From the NCBI GenBank assembly GCA_028679075.1, contig JAJRCF010000015.1, positions 1 to 64,000 on the forward strand: 64,000 bases of DNA, written 5' to 3'. Source of the stretch: Methanoregula sp. (GTDB lineage: Archaea > Halobacteriota > Methanomicrobia > Methanomicrobiales > Methanospirillaceae). The notes beneath the pieces are model-generated. The model worked only from the letters and a program-made list of their open reading frames with translations, was not told the origin of the DNA and ran no database searches. Of the stretch, positions 28,824 to 37,809 are shown in pieces. How positions within the stretch are numbered: the first letter of the stretch is position 1; every line of letters begins with the position of its first letter. The translations under genes and the position numbers were made by a program.

Positions 28824-29665
28824 TATTCATCCCCTCCAGTATCTTGGATATAAAAATTATAGAGATTTTCCATCTCTTCAAAAATGATTGGAAATAAACT
28901 AGAGTATTGCTGTTCAGTGATTTTTGGGGGGCGAGAAATTAAGTTAATTTTACCATTTCTGTAAATATATGTTTTAATCGCAAATCGGGAATGAAGAAAT
29001 ATACATTTGATATAATCCCGAAGACCTTCATCCTTTACTTGTTCATATAGGTGATCATCTGCGAGATCCCCAGATGATTTGAGATTAGCAGATTCCGATG
29101 TAGAATGAGTGGGCGACTGATCCAGATCTGTCACTTTCGTTCCTTCGATACTCAGTAATTTACATGAAGGAGGAAATTTATCACGATGGTTTTTTGAGTT
29201 TTCAATTAACCACCTAATAAAAAATTCTACGTTCGCAGAATTTGCATAATTCGGCGGTTGGAAATGCATATCCCCAACACAGGAATTAAGAATTGAAAGA
29301 ATTTTATGAACTTCAACAATACTCGAGTTGAAAATTATTAATGTACGTTTATGGTAATCGTATGTGATATCTAAATACATTGGCCTGTACTGAACGTCTT
29401 TTGAGAATCTGTCGATATCTTCATAATATTCTTGATAAACAGCTTGAATGCTTGTATGATTTATATCTCGGAAATAAAATTCCGGAATTGGCACCCCAAG
29501 GTTTTCTGTATCGATATTGATATTTCGAAATCCCTTTCGATTTTTTTTATTACCCGATTCAACAATTTTATGAGAATTGATGCAATCGATTATTGCAGTT
29601 TTTAATTCAGTCCCATTTAATTCGCTCTCTACTTTTAGGATATACGCTGCCTTCCCCCGACCCAT
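28823..29665 (-). CDS. AT-island protein 1: unknown, first gene of the operon
   Basis: A 280-residue soluble protein; ATG 29665 is preferred to a TTG at 29674 and lies ~30 bases from a TATA box, suggesting a leaderless message. Residues ~85-120 (RTLIIFNSSIVEVHKILSIL) resemble the equivalent part of protein 3. A Ser/Thr-rich hinge sits near residues 180-200. The last ~65 residues (KDEGLRDYIKCIFLHSRF, TYIYRNGKINLI, then a long helix) carry the module shared with proteins 2 and 3. No known family recognised. Confidence 0.65.
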   Translation of the reverse strand: MGRGKAAYILKVESELNGTELKTAIIDCINSHKIVESGNKKNRKGFRNINIDTENLGVPIPEFYFRDINHTSIQAVYQEYYEDIDRFSKDVQYRPMYLDITYDYHKRTLIIFNSSIVEVHKILSILNSCVGDMHFQPPNYANSANVEFFIRWLIENSKNHRDKFPPSCKLLSIEGTKVTDLDQSPTHSTSESANLKSSGDLADDHLYEQVKDEGLRDYIKCIFLHSRFAIKTYIYRNGKINLISRPPKITEQQYSSLFPIIFEEMENLYNFYIQDTGGDE

Positions 29666-29691
29666 AATAATCAATGAATATCATCTTATCA

Positions 29692-29704
29692 AATATAAAA
29701 TTAT
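29692..29704 (-). promoter_or_regulatory. TATA box of the AT-rich operon
   Basis: On the minus strand TAATTTTATATTT lies about 30 bases before the ATG at 29665. It is the only promoter-like element for the four overlapping genes. Confidence 0.5.
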
Positions 29705-29711
29705 TTTTAAT

Positions 29712-29738
29712 TACGTGTTTTTTCAATTGCGACACGTA
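29712..29738. promoter_or_regulatory. Palindrome upstream of the AT-rich operon
   Basis: TACGTGT - 13 bases - ACACGTA, seven perfect pairs, placed immediately upstream of the TATA box. It could be an activator or repressor site; it also marks the junction between AT-rich and GC-rich DNA. Confidence 0.4.
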
Positions 29739-29798
29739 GCGAGCCATTTGCGTATCCCCTCACCACAGCATTAATATCAAAAACCCCAACCCCTTCAT

Positions 29799-30121
29799 AT
29801 GGTATCGAACGTCTCGACCGTGCTGACCTTCGTCACCGCGCTGATCATCTCAACGGTCATCATTACTATATCGTAAAATTCTTCGGTGCAAAGGACAGCC
29901 TGACCACGGCAGTTCTCGCCGCATTGATCGGCACAGCCGTGTACACGATCTTTTATTACGTGCTGGGTCAGGGCCTGCTGCAGGTATTCATTGCCGGGAT
30001 CGTCTGGCTGCTGACATTGTTGCAGAAACTATACACGATCGGCTGGCTCCGGGCGCTGGTGATCGCGATCTTCATCTGGATCGTGACCTCCATTGTCGGG
30101 TGGTTCCTGTCGGTGCCGTGA
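29799..30121 (+). pseudogene. Frameshifted small membrane protein gene
   Basis: A start frame (MVSNVSTVLTFVTALIIST, from 29799) ends at a stop near 29873. In a second frame a matching continuation is open from 29867 (YIVKFFGAKDSLTTAVLAAL) to the stop at 30121. Joining the two across ~29866 with one added base gives a ~107-residue, four-helix membrane protein with a normal N-terminus. A single-base deletion, sequencing error or programmed frameshift would explain it. A TATA-like ATTAATATC lies ~27 bases before the ATG. No slippery run is obvious at the junction. Confidence 0.7.
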
Positions 30122-30179
30122 ACGGGGAAGTGTTTTGATCCATTCTCCGTTGATGTCCCGATACTCCCCCACTTTATGC

Positions 30180-30400
30180 AGCACCCTTGGACTTCTATCC
30201 CCCAGTGGTTCCTCTTCTCCGTCGGAGCATTCCCCCCATCCCCCAGTCTGACAACCCCTCCGGCACACCTCTCGACGTGAAAATGGCGTTCCAGATCAGC
30301 ACCCGGCCCCCTCGGCACGTCCTGCACCCAATTGGACTCCCTGTTCAGCCCATAGAACGCGAATACAGGCCTCTTTTCACTGGGTGAATTTTTGCAGATT
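30180..30400. repeat. Dispersed CT-rich intergenic repeat, copy 1
   Basis: This lies in the gene-free gap 30122-30969. Shared landmarks with copies at 36384 and 39370 are a CTCCGTCGGAG block (30219), CGACGTGAAAATGGCGTTCC (30277-30296) followed by a CCCGGC..CC stretch, and a CTTTTCACTGGGTGA tail replacing CTTTTTGCAGGGTGA of the others. This is the most diverged copy. The rest of the gap has short spurious frames only, ending in the short motif at 30911. Confidence 0.6.
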
Positions 30401-30910
30401 CCCCAACATAATCCGGCAGTCCGGTTTTGGGGAAGATCGTTCATTGTACTAGTGCTAAATATTGTCATTGTCCGGGTGCATTTTACCCTGATTTAAGGCA
30501 ATCCGGGAGGATTTTGGCGTTATCGAAAAACAATAGTGTCGTTTTTTCTGGAAACTATGTCACTGGGTCGGGAAAACAGGGTAAACGGGGACTGAAATGA
30601 GCCCGGATAGGAGCATGTCATAATCGGGGGGTCAAACAACGTCCCTCAACGGTGTGGCAACGCCCTCGTCACACCGGTCCTGCACTCCCCCTCACGATAG
30701 CAAGCCCCGACGGCCCCCCACCGATACAGGCATACCAGGGAGAAGAAACCGGAAGATATCCCGAAGATCTCCAGCGCTGCAGACTCCAACAGGATCTGAT
30801 CCTTCCGGACTTCTGTCTCTGGACCGTCATTGTTCTGTCCGGGCTCATCATCATCCATAGGATACCGTTCCCGCAGGTTTTCGTGAAGATTGTCATGACT
30901 GAAGGTTTTT

Positions 30911-30931
30911 TTTCACTCATCGCCGGGTTTA
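30911..30931 (+). promoter_or_regulatory. Recurrent motif TTTCACTCATCGC, copy 1
   Basis: TTTCACTCATCGCCGGGTTT preceded by eight T bases, 40 bases before the ATG at 30970. The same block recurs at 36313, 36945, 40064, 41421 and (weaker) 43999. Confidence 0.55.
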
Positions 30932-30969
30932 TCGTATCAGGTTAATAAAACCGGATATATGGTGATTGG

Positions 30970-33558
30970 ATGGAACCAGAAAAATCCCCTGCTCGTGGAA
31001 ACGCAGGTTCTTTTCATGTTACGCTGATTGTCGGATTTCTCTTTTTGCTCATAATGGTCATCCCCGTTAGTGCAACGGATGTCGCAATGTACCGGGGAAA
31101 CGAGCAGCATACCGGCGTCTATTCGACCGGCGGGATCGCGCCGGGGAACAATCTCCTCTGGAAAATACCGGTTGTCGACCCGACCGGTGATCCGGTCGTG
31201 AAGGACGGTATTGTGTATGTCGGAAACCTTAGTGGATCGCTCCTAGCCGCAAATGCATCAACCGGTAAGCTCGTCTGGAACGCCGCGGACCGGGACACGT
31301 GCGGGACGGGACAAGCTGCTCTCGGGACCTATTCCACACCCCTGGTGTGGAATGGTATGGTCTATTATCACTACCTGACACCCGGAGGTAACGAGAACAT
31401 CACGGTCAGGAATGCCCGTGACGGAAAACCGGCTGACGGGTCCTGCGGGGGCCATCCTTTAAGGATGTCCAACACCCGTCATGAGAATAATGTGCACTCG
31501 TCCCCGGTCCTGTATAATGCCAGCCGGAACCATATTGCGGTGGGAGCCGACGACGATGCAATCTGGGTCGGGGGCCCGGATATCGTCCCCTATGACTGGT
31601 TCTCCGATCTCAACGGGCCGATCCACACATCGCCCGCTCTCCATAACAACGTCCTCTTCTTCGGCGACGAGGTCGGGTATGTGTATGCCGCCCAGGCTTA
31701 TCATTTCACGAACTATAAACCGGTCTGGAAAGTGAAGATCGGCAATCAGATCCGTTCGTCACCGGCCGTTGCGAACGGCATTGTGTACGTCGGCAATGAG
31801 ACCGGCCTGCTTGCACTCAATGAGATGACCGGTACCGAGATCTGGTTCAATAGAATGGAAGGTGGCGTTATGTGGTCATCCCCTTCAGTAGCAAACGGCA
31901 TGGTCTATGCCATGAACGGCAACGGGACTGTCGATGCAATCGACTCTGCGGGCGGAACACGCATGTGGCGGAAGATTATCAAGGGTGCCTCGACTCCCAC
32001 TATCGCAGACGGTGTACTGTATCTCTGTATTTCCCAGCCGGGAGCTCTCGTAGCACTGGATCCCGGTACGGGAAACACGTTGTGGACATATCATTTACCG
32101 TCTGATATTGGTACCTTATCATCTCCGGTGATCGATCACGGTGTCGTCTATTTCACTGCGGAGTACGGGCCCCAGAACGGGTTCCTCTATGCGGTTGGAG
32201 GGCAGAAGCCACAGCCTCCGGTGATTGAATGGCAAAAGGCCTTTGGTGGTTCGAACGGTTATACACAGGGTGAATATGTTGTCCGTACTTCTGACAATGG
32301 AATAATTGTCGGGGGACAGACTTCCGCGTCCAATGGAGATCTTACGGGATTGGGATTCCATGGTCTCCAGGATATCGTGGTTGCAAAATACCGGGCAGAC
32401 AACTCCCTGCAATGGGCAAAATGTTATGGCGGCAGTGATGGAAGTTCTTCGCTGCAGCAGATACTGGAACTGGATGACGGGTATCTCCTGATTGGTAAGA
32501 CAAGGGCTACCAAGGATGATGTTGCAGGAGCAGGTCACCATGGTACCGATAATGATGATATCTGGCTTGTTAAAATTGATAAATCCGGTAATATCTCCCC
32601 CGGTTGGAGCAAATGTTTCGGGGGAACTCAGTCTGACGAACCAAAAGAAGCGATCCAGAATCTCGCGAAGGGATTCGTTATTACCGGGATAACCTCCTCA
32701 AATGATGGTGATTTCGCGGGTCTGAATCATGGCGGGGATTCCGGAACTTCTGATGCATTTTTCATGGTCCTTGATCAGCAAGGAAACATTGTTCAGTCCG
32801 GTGTCAGGTGTTTTGGAGGGAGTAAGAACGATGCCGCAGTTCAGCTGCTTCATGCGATAGATGGATCTGGGTTTTATGTCATCGGAACCACCGTATCGAA
32901 TGACGGGGATGTTGCCAATAAGAACCATGGCGGGGACTCCGGGACCGAGGATCTCTGGGTGTTTAAAGTCGATACCCTGGGAAACCTCCTGTGGTCATCG
33001 TGTTACGGAAGTACTGGCAATGAAGAGTCATCAGATATCCAGACTACTGCTGACGGGAATTATGTTCTCAGCGGCTGGACCGACTCAAAAGACGCTATCG
33101 ATCCACTTTTCCAGAATCACGGGAATGCCGGGACAAAAGACCTTTGGATATTAAAAATCGATCCCCGGGGCGGTCTTATCACATCCAGCCGCCACTGTTT
33201 CGGTGGGGCAAAAGACGACTGGGGAGCAAGCCTTCGCCCGATGATCAATGGCGTTATTGTCCTTGGAACTACCCGATCCAATGACGGGGATGTCAAGGGT
33301 ATGAATGCCGGGGGGGATACCGGAACGGCAGATCTTCTTTTAATGAAACTGGATCTGGCCGGCAATCCTGTATGGATATCAACCTACGGGGGATCCGGAG
33401 ATGATTTCGGGCACCAGTTCGGTATCCAGAACCAGCCGGATCCCGCTGTAGGTTATATTATCGGGACGACCACTTCGACTGAAATTCCGGGTTATCACGG
33501 AAGGGTTGACATGTGGATTGTAAAACTTCGTGCCAGTGCTGGAGATGAATTATGGTGA
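30970..33558 (+). CDS. Large secreted PQQ-like beta-propeller protein with C-terminal repeats
   Basis: An 862-residue exported protein. After the signal helix (residues ~18-36) residues ~40-415 form a PQQ-type propeller: VVKDGIVYVGNLSGSLLAAN, TGKLVWNA, VANGIVYVGNETGLLALN, TGNTLWTYH. Residues ~420-860 hold six ~65-75-residue repeats with DGDFAGLNHGGDSGT..D and W.KCFGG(T/S), giving a second propeller-like domain. No C-terminal anchor is seen. Enzymatic activity is not evident; such proteins in methanogens are often surface-exposed. It is followed by two more exported proteins in the same direction. Confidence 0.82.
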   Translation: MEPEKSPARGNAGSFHVTLIVGFLFLLIMVIPVSATDVAMYRGNEQHTGVYSTGGIAPGNNLLWKIPVVDPTGDPVVKDGIVYVGNLSGSLLAANASTGKLVWNAADRDTCGTGQAALGTYSTPLVWNGMVYYHYLTPGGNENITVRNARDGKPADGSCGGHPLRMSNTRHENNVHSSPVLYNASRNHIAVGADDDAIWVGGPDIVPYDWFSDLNGPIHTSPALHNNVLFFGDEVGYVYAAQAYHFTNYKPVWKVKIGNQIRSSPAVANGIVYVGNETGLLALNEMTGTEIWFNRMEGGVMWSSPSVANGMVYAMNGNGTVDAIDSAGGTRMWRKIIKGASTPTIADGVLYLCISQPGALVALDPGTGNTLWTYHLPSDIGTLSSPVIDHGVVYFTAEYGPQNGFLYAVGGQKPQPPVIEWQKAFGGSNGYTQGEYVVRTSDNGIIVGGQTSASNGDLTGLGFHGLQDIVVAKYRADNSLQWAKCYGGSDGSSSLQQILELDDGYLLIGKTRATKDDVAGAGHHGTDNDDIWLVKIDKSGNISPGWSKCFGGTQSDEPKEAIQNLAKGFVITGITSSNDGDFAGLNHGGDSGTSDAFFMVLDQQGNIVQSGVRCFGGSKNDAAVQLLHAIDGSGFYVIGTTVSNDGDVANKNHGGDSGTEDLWVFKVDTLGNLLWSSCYGSTGNEESSDIQTTADGNYVLSGWTDSKDAIDPLFQNHGNAGTKDLWILKIDPRGGLITSSRHCFGGAKDDWGASLRPMINGVIVLGTTRSNDGDVKGMNAGGDTGTADLLLMKLDLAGNPVWISTYGGSGDDFGHQFGIQNQPDPAVGYIIGTTTSTEIPGYHGRVDMWIVKLRASAGDELW

Positions 33559-33622
33559 TCGCCGGCATGAACGGTTCCGAAAAACGGGAGAATAAACAAA
33601 AATTTTTAATGGGTGATTTGCT

Positions 33623-35293
33623 ATGAAGGTATCAATTGGTGTAATATTGTTGTTGTTGAGTGCATTGCTGGTTACGGCTCCTGTTGAAGCATATTCAGTG
33701 TTCGCAGAAGGTGTCAACTGTCTGGCCAATGATCCATATTGTGCCTGCACGGGATCTTCCTGCGAATCTTCGGGAAATGTAGGGACCCCTAACGGTCTTG
33801 TGACAGATTTTACCTCTGAAATGTATAAACCCGGTCCAAACGGAGAATCCGGATGGCTGAACACGAATAATATCGGCGCCAATGCCCGGGAAACGCACTG
33901 GAATGAGAATAAAGCCAATTATCTTGAACAATCCGATTTCGGTTTTTATGCTGGTCATGGCAATGAGGGTCTGTTCACATTCTGCCAGAAAGATTCAGGA
34001 AAGACTGAGTATAACTTCTTTGTTTCTTCACAGCCGTCCTGGGGTTCCGGTGGAAAGCTGCGCTGGGTCGTACTGCATTCCTGCCAGACCCTGAAAAGTA
34101 CAGAATCGAATAAGAATAACTGGAAAAATCTGATCAAGAAAACCGGGACCAGCGGAATTCACTCGATCATGGGCTTTGATTCGGATGCCAAGGAGAAAAA
34201 CTCTGAGACGATCAAGTATGTTGATCTGATGAAAGGCCTGGCATCGGAGAATTATAAGACACCATGGACGATTTATTATTCATGGGTGTATGCGTTACAG
34301 AACTGTATAAATGAACAGACGACGGTAGGGGCAGTTGTTTATGATTATGCGACATTACAGGATTATCTTCCGGGATATGGCACTCAACAAACACCCAAGA
34401 GGCAGAACATCATCTATGATAATTTCTACTGTACACCTCCCGGGATATTAGAAGGAGAACCCGGATTATCCCCCGGTGTGTTCCCGGTAATTGATGGCAG
34501 ATATTTACTGAATGCAACTTTCCCGGAAGTCCCGTCGTCCATTATGGTCTATACTCCGGTCTCTGCAAAGGTTACCAGATCTGATGTGGAAAACCTTGCA
34601 AAGAACCTTGGATTGTCCGGCGTGGTTTGGGAGAACGAGGAGTTCTTTGGTATCACATCAAAAGAGTTCCTGTTTATTATGGACAAGGAATCCGGACATA
34701 TTTATTATTCGGATGTGAACCGGACCCGGCCAAATGGCAGGGATCTCCCCGGCAACCTGCCATCGGACGATGAAGCGATAAAACTTGCATCTGCATTTCT
34801 GAAAAATGCACAGATCATGCCAAAGGACTATTCAGCAACAAGAACCCTGCACCAAAACAAAATGGATATCACGAATAGTGAGCACCATTTCGTTGCATGG
34901 GAAGATGTCCAGGTATATTTCCAGCGCCAGATCGAGGGTCATGAAGTGATGGGATCCCGGTTCTCGGTTGATATTGGTGCGAACGGAGATATCATCGGCC
35001 TCAACACAAACTGGCGTAATTATGTTCCGTACAAGAAATACCCGCTGAAATCCCCGGAGCAGGCATACGACGAATTCAAAAAGACTGCGTTGCATACACA
35101 TGGCGAACCGGATTCTGTTTCCGTGAATCGCATAACCCTGGTATATTATACCCAGCCTGCTGCAGACAAGGAAAAGTATCTCCAGCCGGCCTACCTGTTC
35201 GAGGGGAACTTCCAGAAAGATGGTGAAACATCCAGTTTCGGGCATGTATATATCCCGGCCACCGATGATATTCTGGATACCCTCCCACAATAA
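33623..35293 (+). CDS. Secreted protein with caspase-like His/Cys dyad (possible DUF6345-type peptidase)
   Basis: A 556-residue exported protein with a signal peptide ending VEA (residue ~23). Near residue 110 is FGFYAGHGNEG and near 155 WVVLHSCQTL, each at the end of a hydrophobic strand. That His-Gly then Cys spacing is the catalytic-dyad layout of clan CD (caspase/gingipain-like) proteins, and resembles DUF6345. Residues ~330-550 form a second, PepSY-like alpha/beta region (LYFQRQIEGHEVMG-type strands). A peptidase activity is inference from the dyad. Short gap (64 bp) from the PQQ protein suggests a shared transcript. Confidence 0.68.
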   Translation: MKVSIGVILLLLSALLVTAPVEAYSVFAEGVNCLANDPYCACTGSSCESSGNVGTPNGLVTDFTSEMYKPGPNGESGWLNTNNIGANARETHWNENKANYLEQSDFGFYAGHGNEGLFTFCQKDSGKTEYNFFVSSQPSWGSGGKLRWVVLHSCQTLKSTESNKNNWKNLIKKTGTSGIHSIMGFDSDAKEKNSETIKYVDLMKGLASENYKTPWTIYYSWVYALQNCINEQTTVGAVVYDYATLQDYLPGYGTQQTPKRQNIIYDNFYCTPPGILEGEPGLSPGVFPVIDGRYLLNATFPEVPSSIMVYTPVSAKVTRSDVENLAKNLGLSGVVWENEEFFGITSKEFLFIMDKESGHIYYSDVNRTRPNGRDLPGNLPSDDEAIKLASAFLKNAQIMPKDYSATRTLHQNKMDITNSEHHFVAWEDVQVYFQRQIEGHEVMGSRFSVDIGANGDIIGLNTNWRNYVPYKKYPLKSPEQAYDEFKKTALHTHGEPDSVSVNRITLVYYTQPAADKEKYLQPAYLFEGNFQKDGETSSFGHVYIPATDDILDTLPQ

Positions 35294-35330
35294 TTTTAAA
35301 AAACCATGTAATCATATTTCTGGTGTAAAA

Positions 35331-36302
35331 ATGGATTGGAAAAGAAAATATATTATCACCGGCCTGATCGTGGCCTCAGTTCTTATCGGCGCTTTTCTCT
35401 GGATACAGATACCCGGCTCTCAGCCGGAGACTGCCACAGCAAACCTGTCCACTCTCCCCTCCGGTTCTATCATTGCCTGGGGACTGACCCTGAACGATCA
35501 CTGGAGCGTTCCGGAAGGGAATGATTTTGTTGCGATCTCTTCTGCAGGTGAAGATAATCTTGCCCTCCGGAGGAATGGCTCGATCGTATTCTTTGGCGAG
35601 AATGTGAGTACACAAAGTTATCCGTACCGTGTACCTGACGGTACTGATTATGTTGCTATTGCAGCGGGGGGGTCCCAGAGTCTCGCACTCACAAAAAAAG
35701 GTTCCATCGTCCAGTGGGGCCCTGCATCCTACCTGGACCGCGCTCCCCCGGGAGAATACTCGGCGATCTCATCGGGCAATGAACACAACCTTGCTCTCAA
35801 AAAAGATGGTTCGATTGTTGCATGGGGTATTCGCGATTATAATCTTTCAACCGCTCCTTCCGGTAATGATTATTCTGCGGTCTCTGCCGGCTTCCGTTAT
35901 CATAATTTGGCTTTGAAAAAAGACGGCTCTCTCGTTGCCTGGGGAAGTGATGATTTTGGTGTATGCGATGTGCCAGCGGGTAAAGAATTCATTGCCATAT
36001 CTGCGGGAAACCGTCATAATCTTGCTTTGAAAAAGGACGGCTCGATTGCTGCCTGGGGCGATAACCAGAACGGGCAGTGCGATGTCCCGCCTGGGAACGA
36101 TTACGTGGCCATTGCAGCGGGAATGACCCACAGCATGGCGCTGACGAAAAACGGGACGATCGTCCGGTGGGGAACAGATGCGAACCCCGGCAGTACCGGG
36201 GTCATAAAAGGCCTTCTTAAAGTCCCGCTTGGTGACGGGTATGTGGCTATCAGCGCCGGGACTTTTTATGGTCTCGCGATAAAGGGGAAGCAGCCGGTGT
36301 AA
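35331..36302 (+). CDS. Membrane-anchored RCC1-repeat beta-propeller protein
   Basis: A 323-residue protein; ATG 35331 replaces an upstream start that would overlap the previous gene by 74 bases. An N-terminal membrane helix (residues ~8-26) is followed by seven ~40-residue RCC1 repeats with the pattern LALKKDGSIVAWG, (V/A)P.G.DYVAISAG. This makes one seven-bladed propeller outside the cell. RCC1 repeats are eukaryote-typical but also found in bacterial BLIP-II-like proteins. It is downstream of and close to the caspase-like gene (37 bases). Confidence 0.85.
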   Translation: MDWKRKYIITGLIVASVLIGAFLWIQIPGSQPETATANLSTLPSGSIIAWGLTLNDHWSVPEGNDFVAISSAGEDNLALRRNGSIVFFGENVSTQSYPYRVPDGTDYVAIAAGGSQSLALTKKGSIVQWGPASYLDRAPPGEYSAISSGNEHNLALKKDGSIVAWGIRDYNLSTAPSGNDYSAVSAGFRYHNLALKKDGSLVAWGSDDFGVCDVPAGKEFIAISAGNRHNLALKKDGSIAAWGDNQNGQCDVPPGNDYVAIAAGMTHSMALTKNGTIVRWGTDANPGSTGVIKGLLKVPLGDGYVAISAGTFYGLAIKGKQPV

Positions 36303-36312
36303 CCGCAATCAA

Positions 36313-36334
36313 TTTCTTCACTCATCGCTATGTA
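36313..36334 (+). promoter_or_regulatory. Recurrent motif TTCACTCATCGC, copy 2
   Basis: TTTCTTCACTCATCGCTATG, 11 bases after the RCC1 stop. No gene start follows closely; the CT-rich repeat copy 2 does. Confidence 0.45.
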
Positions 36335-36383
36335 TTTGGTTGCAAAAGAGTAATTGCCGACTGTCCCCCCCCTCTTCCCCACT

Positions 36384-36575
36384 TCTCCGTCGGAGACCCC
36401 CCTTCCCACACAGGTCCGTCCATCACCCCCCGCTCCCACTAACCGACGTAAAATGCCCGTTCCGGATCCAACCCGGCTCCCCCCAACCACGTCCAATACC
36501 TTATGACACCCCCCGACTGGCCATAGGAACACGTCTATGTGCGTCTTTTTGCAGGGTGATTTCCCGGGTATTTTT
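36384..36575. repeat. Dispersed CT-rich intergenic repeat, copy 2
   Basis: Within the gene-free gap 36303-36992. It carries TTCTCCGTCGGAGACC (36384), CGACGTAAAATGCCCGTTCC (36452), GGATCCAACCCGGCTCCCC and CACGTCTATGTGCGTCTTTT followed by TGCAGGGTGATTTCCCGGG. The last ~100 bases match copy 3 almost base for base at several blocks. On the minus strand both read KSPCKKT(H/P)ID(V/A)F, so a decayed coding element is one possibility. The DNA from 36576 to 36940 shows no further structure I can name. Confidence 0.65.
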
Positions 36576-36944
36576 TTTATATGTCCAGAGTATCGCGGAG
36601 CCAAAGTATCGCCCATTTAAACAAGCTCTAAACAGGCCGGTTTTTTCCTGTGAGAATGAGTCCGTCTGGCATTCCGGCGCGATATTCCGTGATTTTCCAA
36701 AACCCCCTGAAAAATGACTAAAAACAGGCCGGTCGATGATCTTACATTTCTGGCAATCGGGGGTTGGAATGCGCTCCGTTTAGTATCCAGAGAGGTAGTA
36801 CTCCCTATGGTTGATCCGTTGGGGGAAGCTTACCGATAAATGGTTCCCGGCAACGCCCTCCCTTATCGCAGCCCGGGCCATCCTCCTCGCTCTCCATCCC
36901 CAACGGCTCCCTCCGTAATATCCCCGAAGGATAACCTCACCCAA

Positions 36945-36968
36945 TTTTTCACTCATCGCTGGTATTAT
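36945..36968 (+). promoter_or_regulatory. Recurrent motif TTTTTCACTCATCGC, copy 3
   Basis: TTTTTCACTCATCGCTGGTA, with the ATG of the 35-residue membrane protein at 36993, 25-30 bases on. Spacing is compatible with a promoter or 5'-leader element. Confidence 0.55.
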
Positions 36969-36992
36969 CCAACTAAAATCAAATCAGTTATC

Positions 36993-37100
36993 ATGGAACA
37001 TCTCGTAGCAGGTATCGGCGTAACAACGCTCTATGGTATTGCCGTAATCTTCGTAGCGATTATTGCATATCTGGTATGGAAAAAGAGAGCCGGAAAATAA
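36993..37100 (+). CDS. 35-residue single-helix membrane peptide
   Basis: MEHLVAGIGVTTLYGIAVIF begins the product, which is one membrane helix with a basic tail (WKKRAGK). The gene is short but its composition is that of a typical small membrane protein and it follows copy 3 of the recurrent motif. Possible roles are a membrane-complex subunit or a type I toxin-like peptide; neither is shown. Confidence 0.5.
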   Translation: MEHLVAGIGVTTLYGIAVIFVAIIAYLVWKKRAGK

Positions 37101-37241
37101 TAATCCGTTTCCTATGGCAGCTTGCCATTCTTCAAAACAACTCCAACCTCACAAACGGAAAAGTTATTCATAGCTCTGTCGGCTCCTTGCAACGCCCTTT
37201 TCGTATGCGTAGGAATAGCGAGCGATGGAGTTGTATGAGGG

Positions 37242-37423
37242 TATCAGTCTTTGATCATCAGGGCATAGACTGATATGAGAAGATGCCATCAGCGTATCTT
37301 CGAAGTTGATACAGAATGCTTTCAGTGGCCAGCTCGGGACGCTGGAAGCATGAGAATGTCGAAAGTCCTCAGACTTGAGACAGGAGAAGACCATCAGGTC
37401 TTCGACCGAACGCATAAGCGTTC
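37242..37423. repeat. Mini-hairpin array B
   Basis: Six stem-loops in a gene-free gap (37101-37464): TATCAGTCT/AGACTGATA (37242/37267), GAAGATGC-7-GTATCTTC (37279-37301, one G-T), a bulged ATGCTT..CCAGC/GCTGG..AAGCAT (37316-37351), AAGTC-CTCA-GACTT (37363-37376), GAAGACC-ATCA-GGTCTTC (37386-37403) and GAACGC-ATAA-GCGTTC (37408-37423). Flanking words GTCGAAAGTC and CTTGAGACAG recur in array C at 39.4 kb. Stem sequences change while pairing is kept. The gap from 37101 to 37240 has no recognisable gene. Confidence 0.72.
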
Positions 37424-37464
37424 TTCGAGGGCGTTCAGTGGGGGAACTGGCAGGATAACCCCGC

Positions 37465-37809
37465 TCACGCATATTCCCGGAGCAGCACCTTCACCACATC
37501 CACAAGCGGTGCGAGATCGTGCCGGCTCGTCTCCCAGATGATCGTCGGGCTTATCATAAAATAACCGTGCACCATCTTGTCCCGCATTCCCGCGAACTCT
37601 TTCCAGGGAACATCCGGGTGGCGATCGATAATCTCCTGAGGGATCTTTTTAATCGCCTCGCCAATCACGACAAAATTGAGAATGATCGCCTCGCGGGTTT
37701 TCCGGTCGGCAAGCAGTTGCTCGTATGTCATGTCCTTTGTGTAGGACTGGATCGTAGAGACTGCGTCGTCAATATCCGTGAGGTAGAGTTTCACCTCACG
37801 CTTAGACAT
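37465..37809 (-). CDS. hepT: HepT-like HEPN-domain RNase toxin
   Basis: A 114-residue all-helical protein of the HEPN/DUF86 family. The RX4-6H catalytic motif appears as RDKMVHGYF near residue 82, and the start MSKREVKLYLTDIDDAVSTI is typical. These toxins cleave RNA or are modified by a partner MNT nucleotidyltransferase. The gene overlaps the end of the MNT gene by 8 bases on the same strand, the classic arrangement. Confidence 0.9.
   Translation of the reverse strand: MSKREVKLYLTDIDDAVSTIQSYTKDMTYEQLLADRKTREAIILNFVVIGEAIKKIPQEIIDRHPDVPWKEFAGMRDKMVHGYFMISPTIIWETSRHDLAPLVDVVKVLLREYA

Noticed and set aside
26860-29740. Attachment-site repeats bounding the AT-rich island
   Set aside because: I looked for direct repeats at both edges and found none longer than a few bases; no integrase is present.
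30652-30945. 97-codon frame ending just before the 30970 gene
   Set aside because: Composition of the first half is non-protein-like, no ribosome-binding site, and it covers the recurrent motif.
36340-36717. 125-codon plus-strand frame over repeat copy 2
   Set aside because: Very Pro-rich reading of CT-rich DNA with no counterpart in the other copies.
37164-37472. 102-codon minus-strand frame across mini-hairpin array B
   Set aside because: The frame reads through the hairpins; the repeated words explain its residual similarity with other frames.
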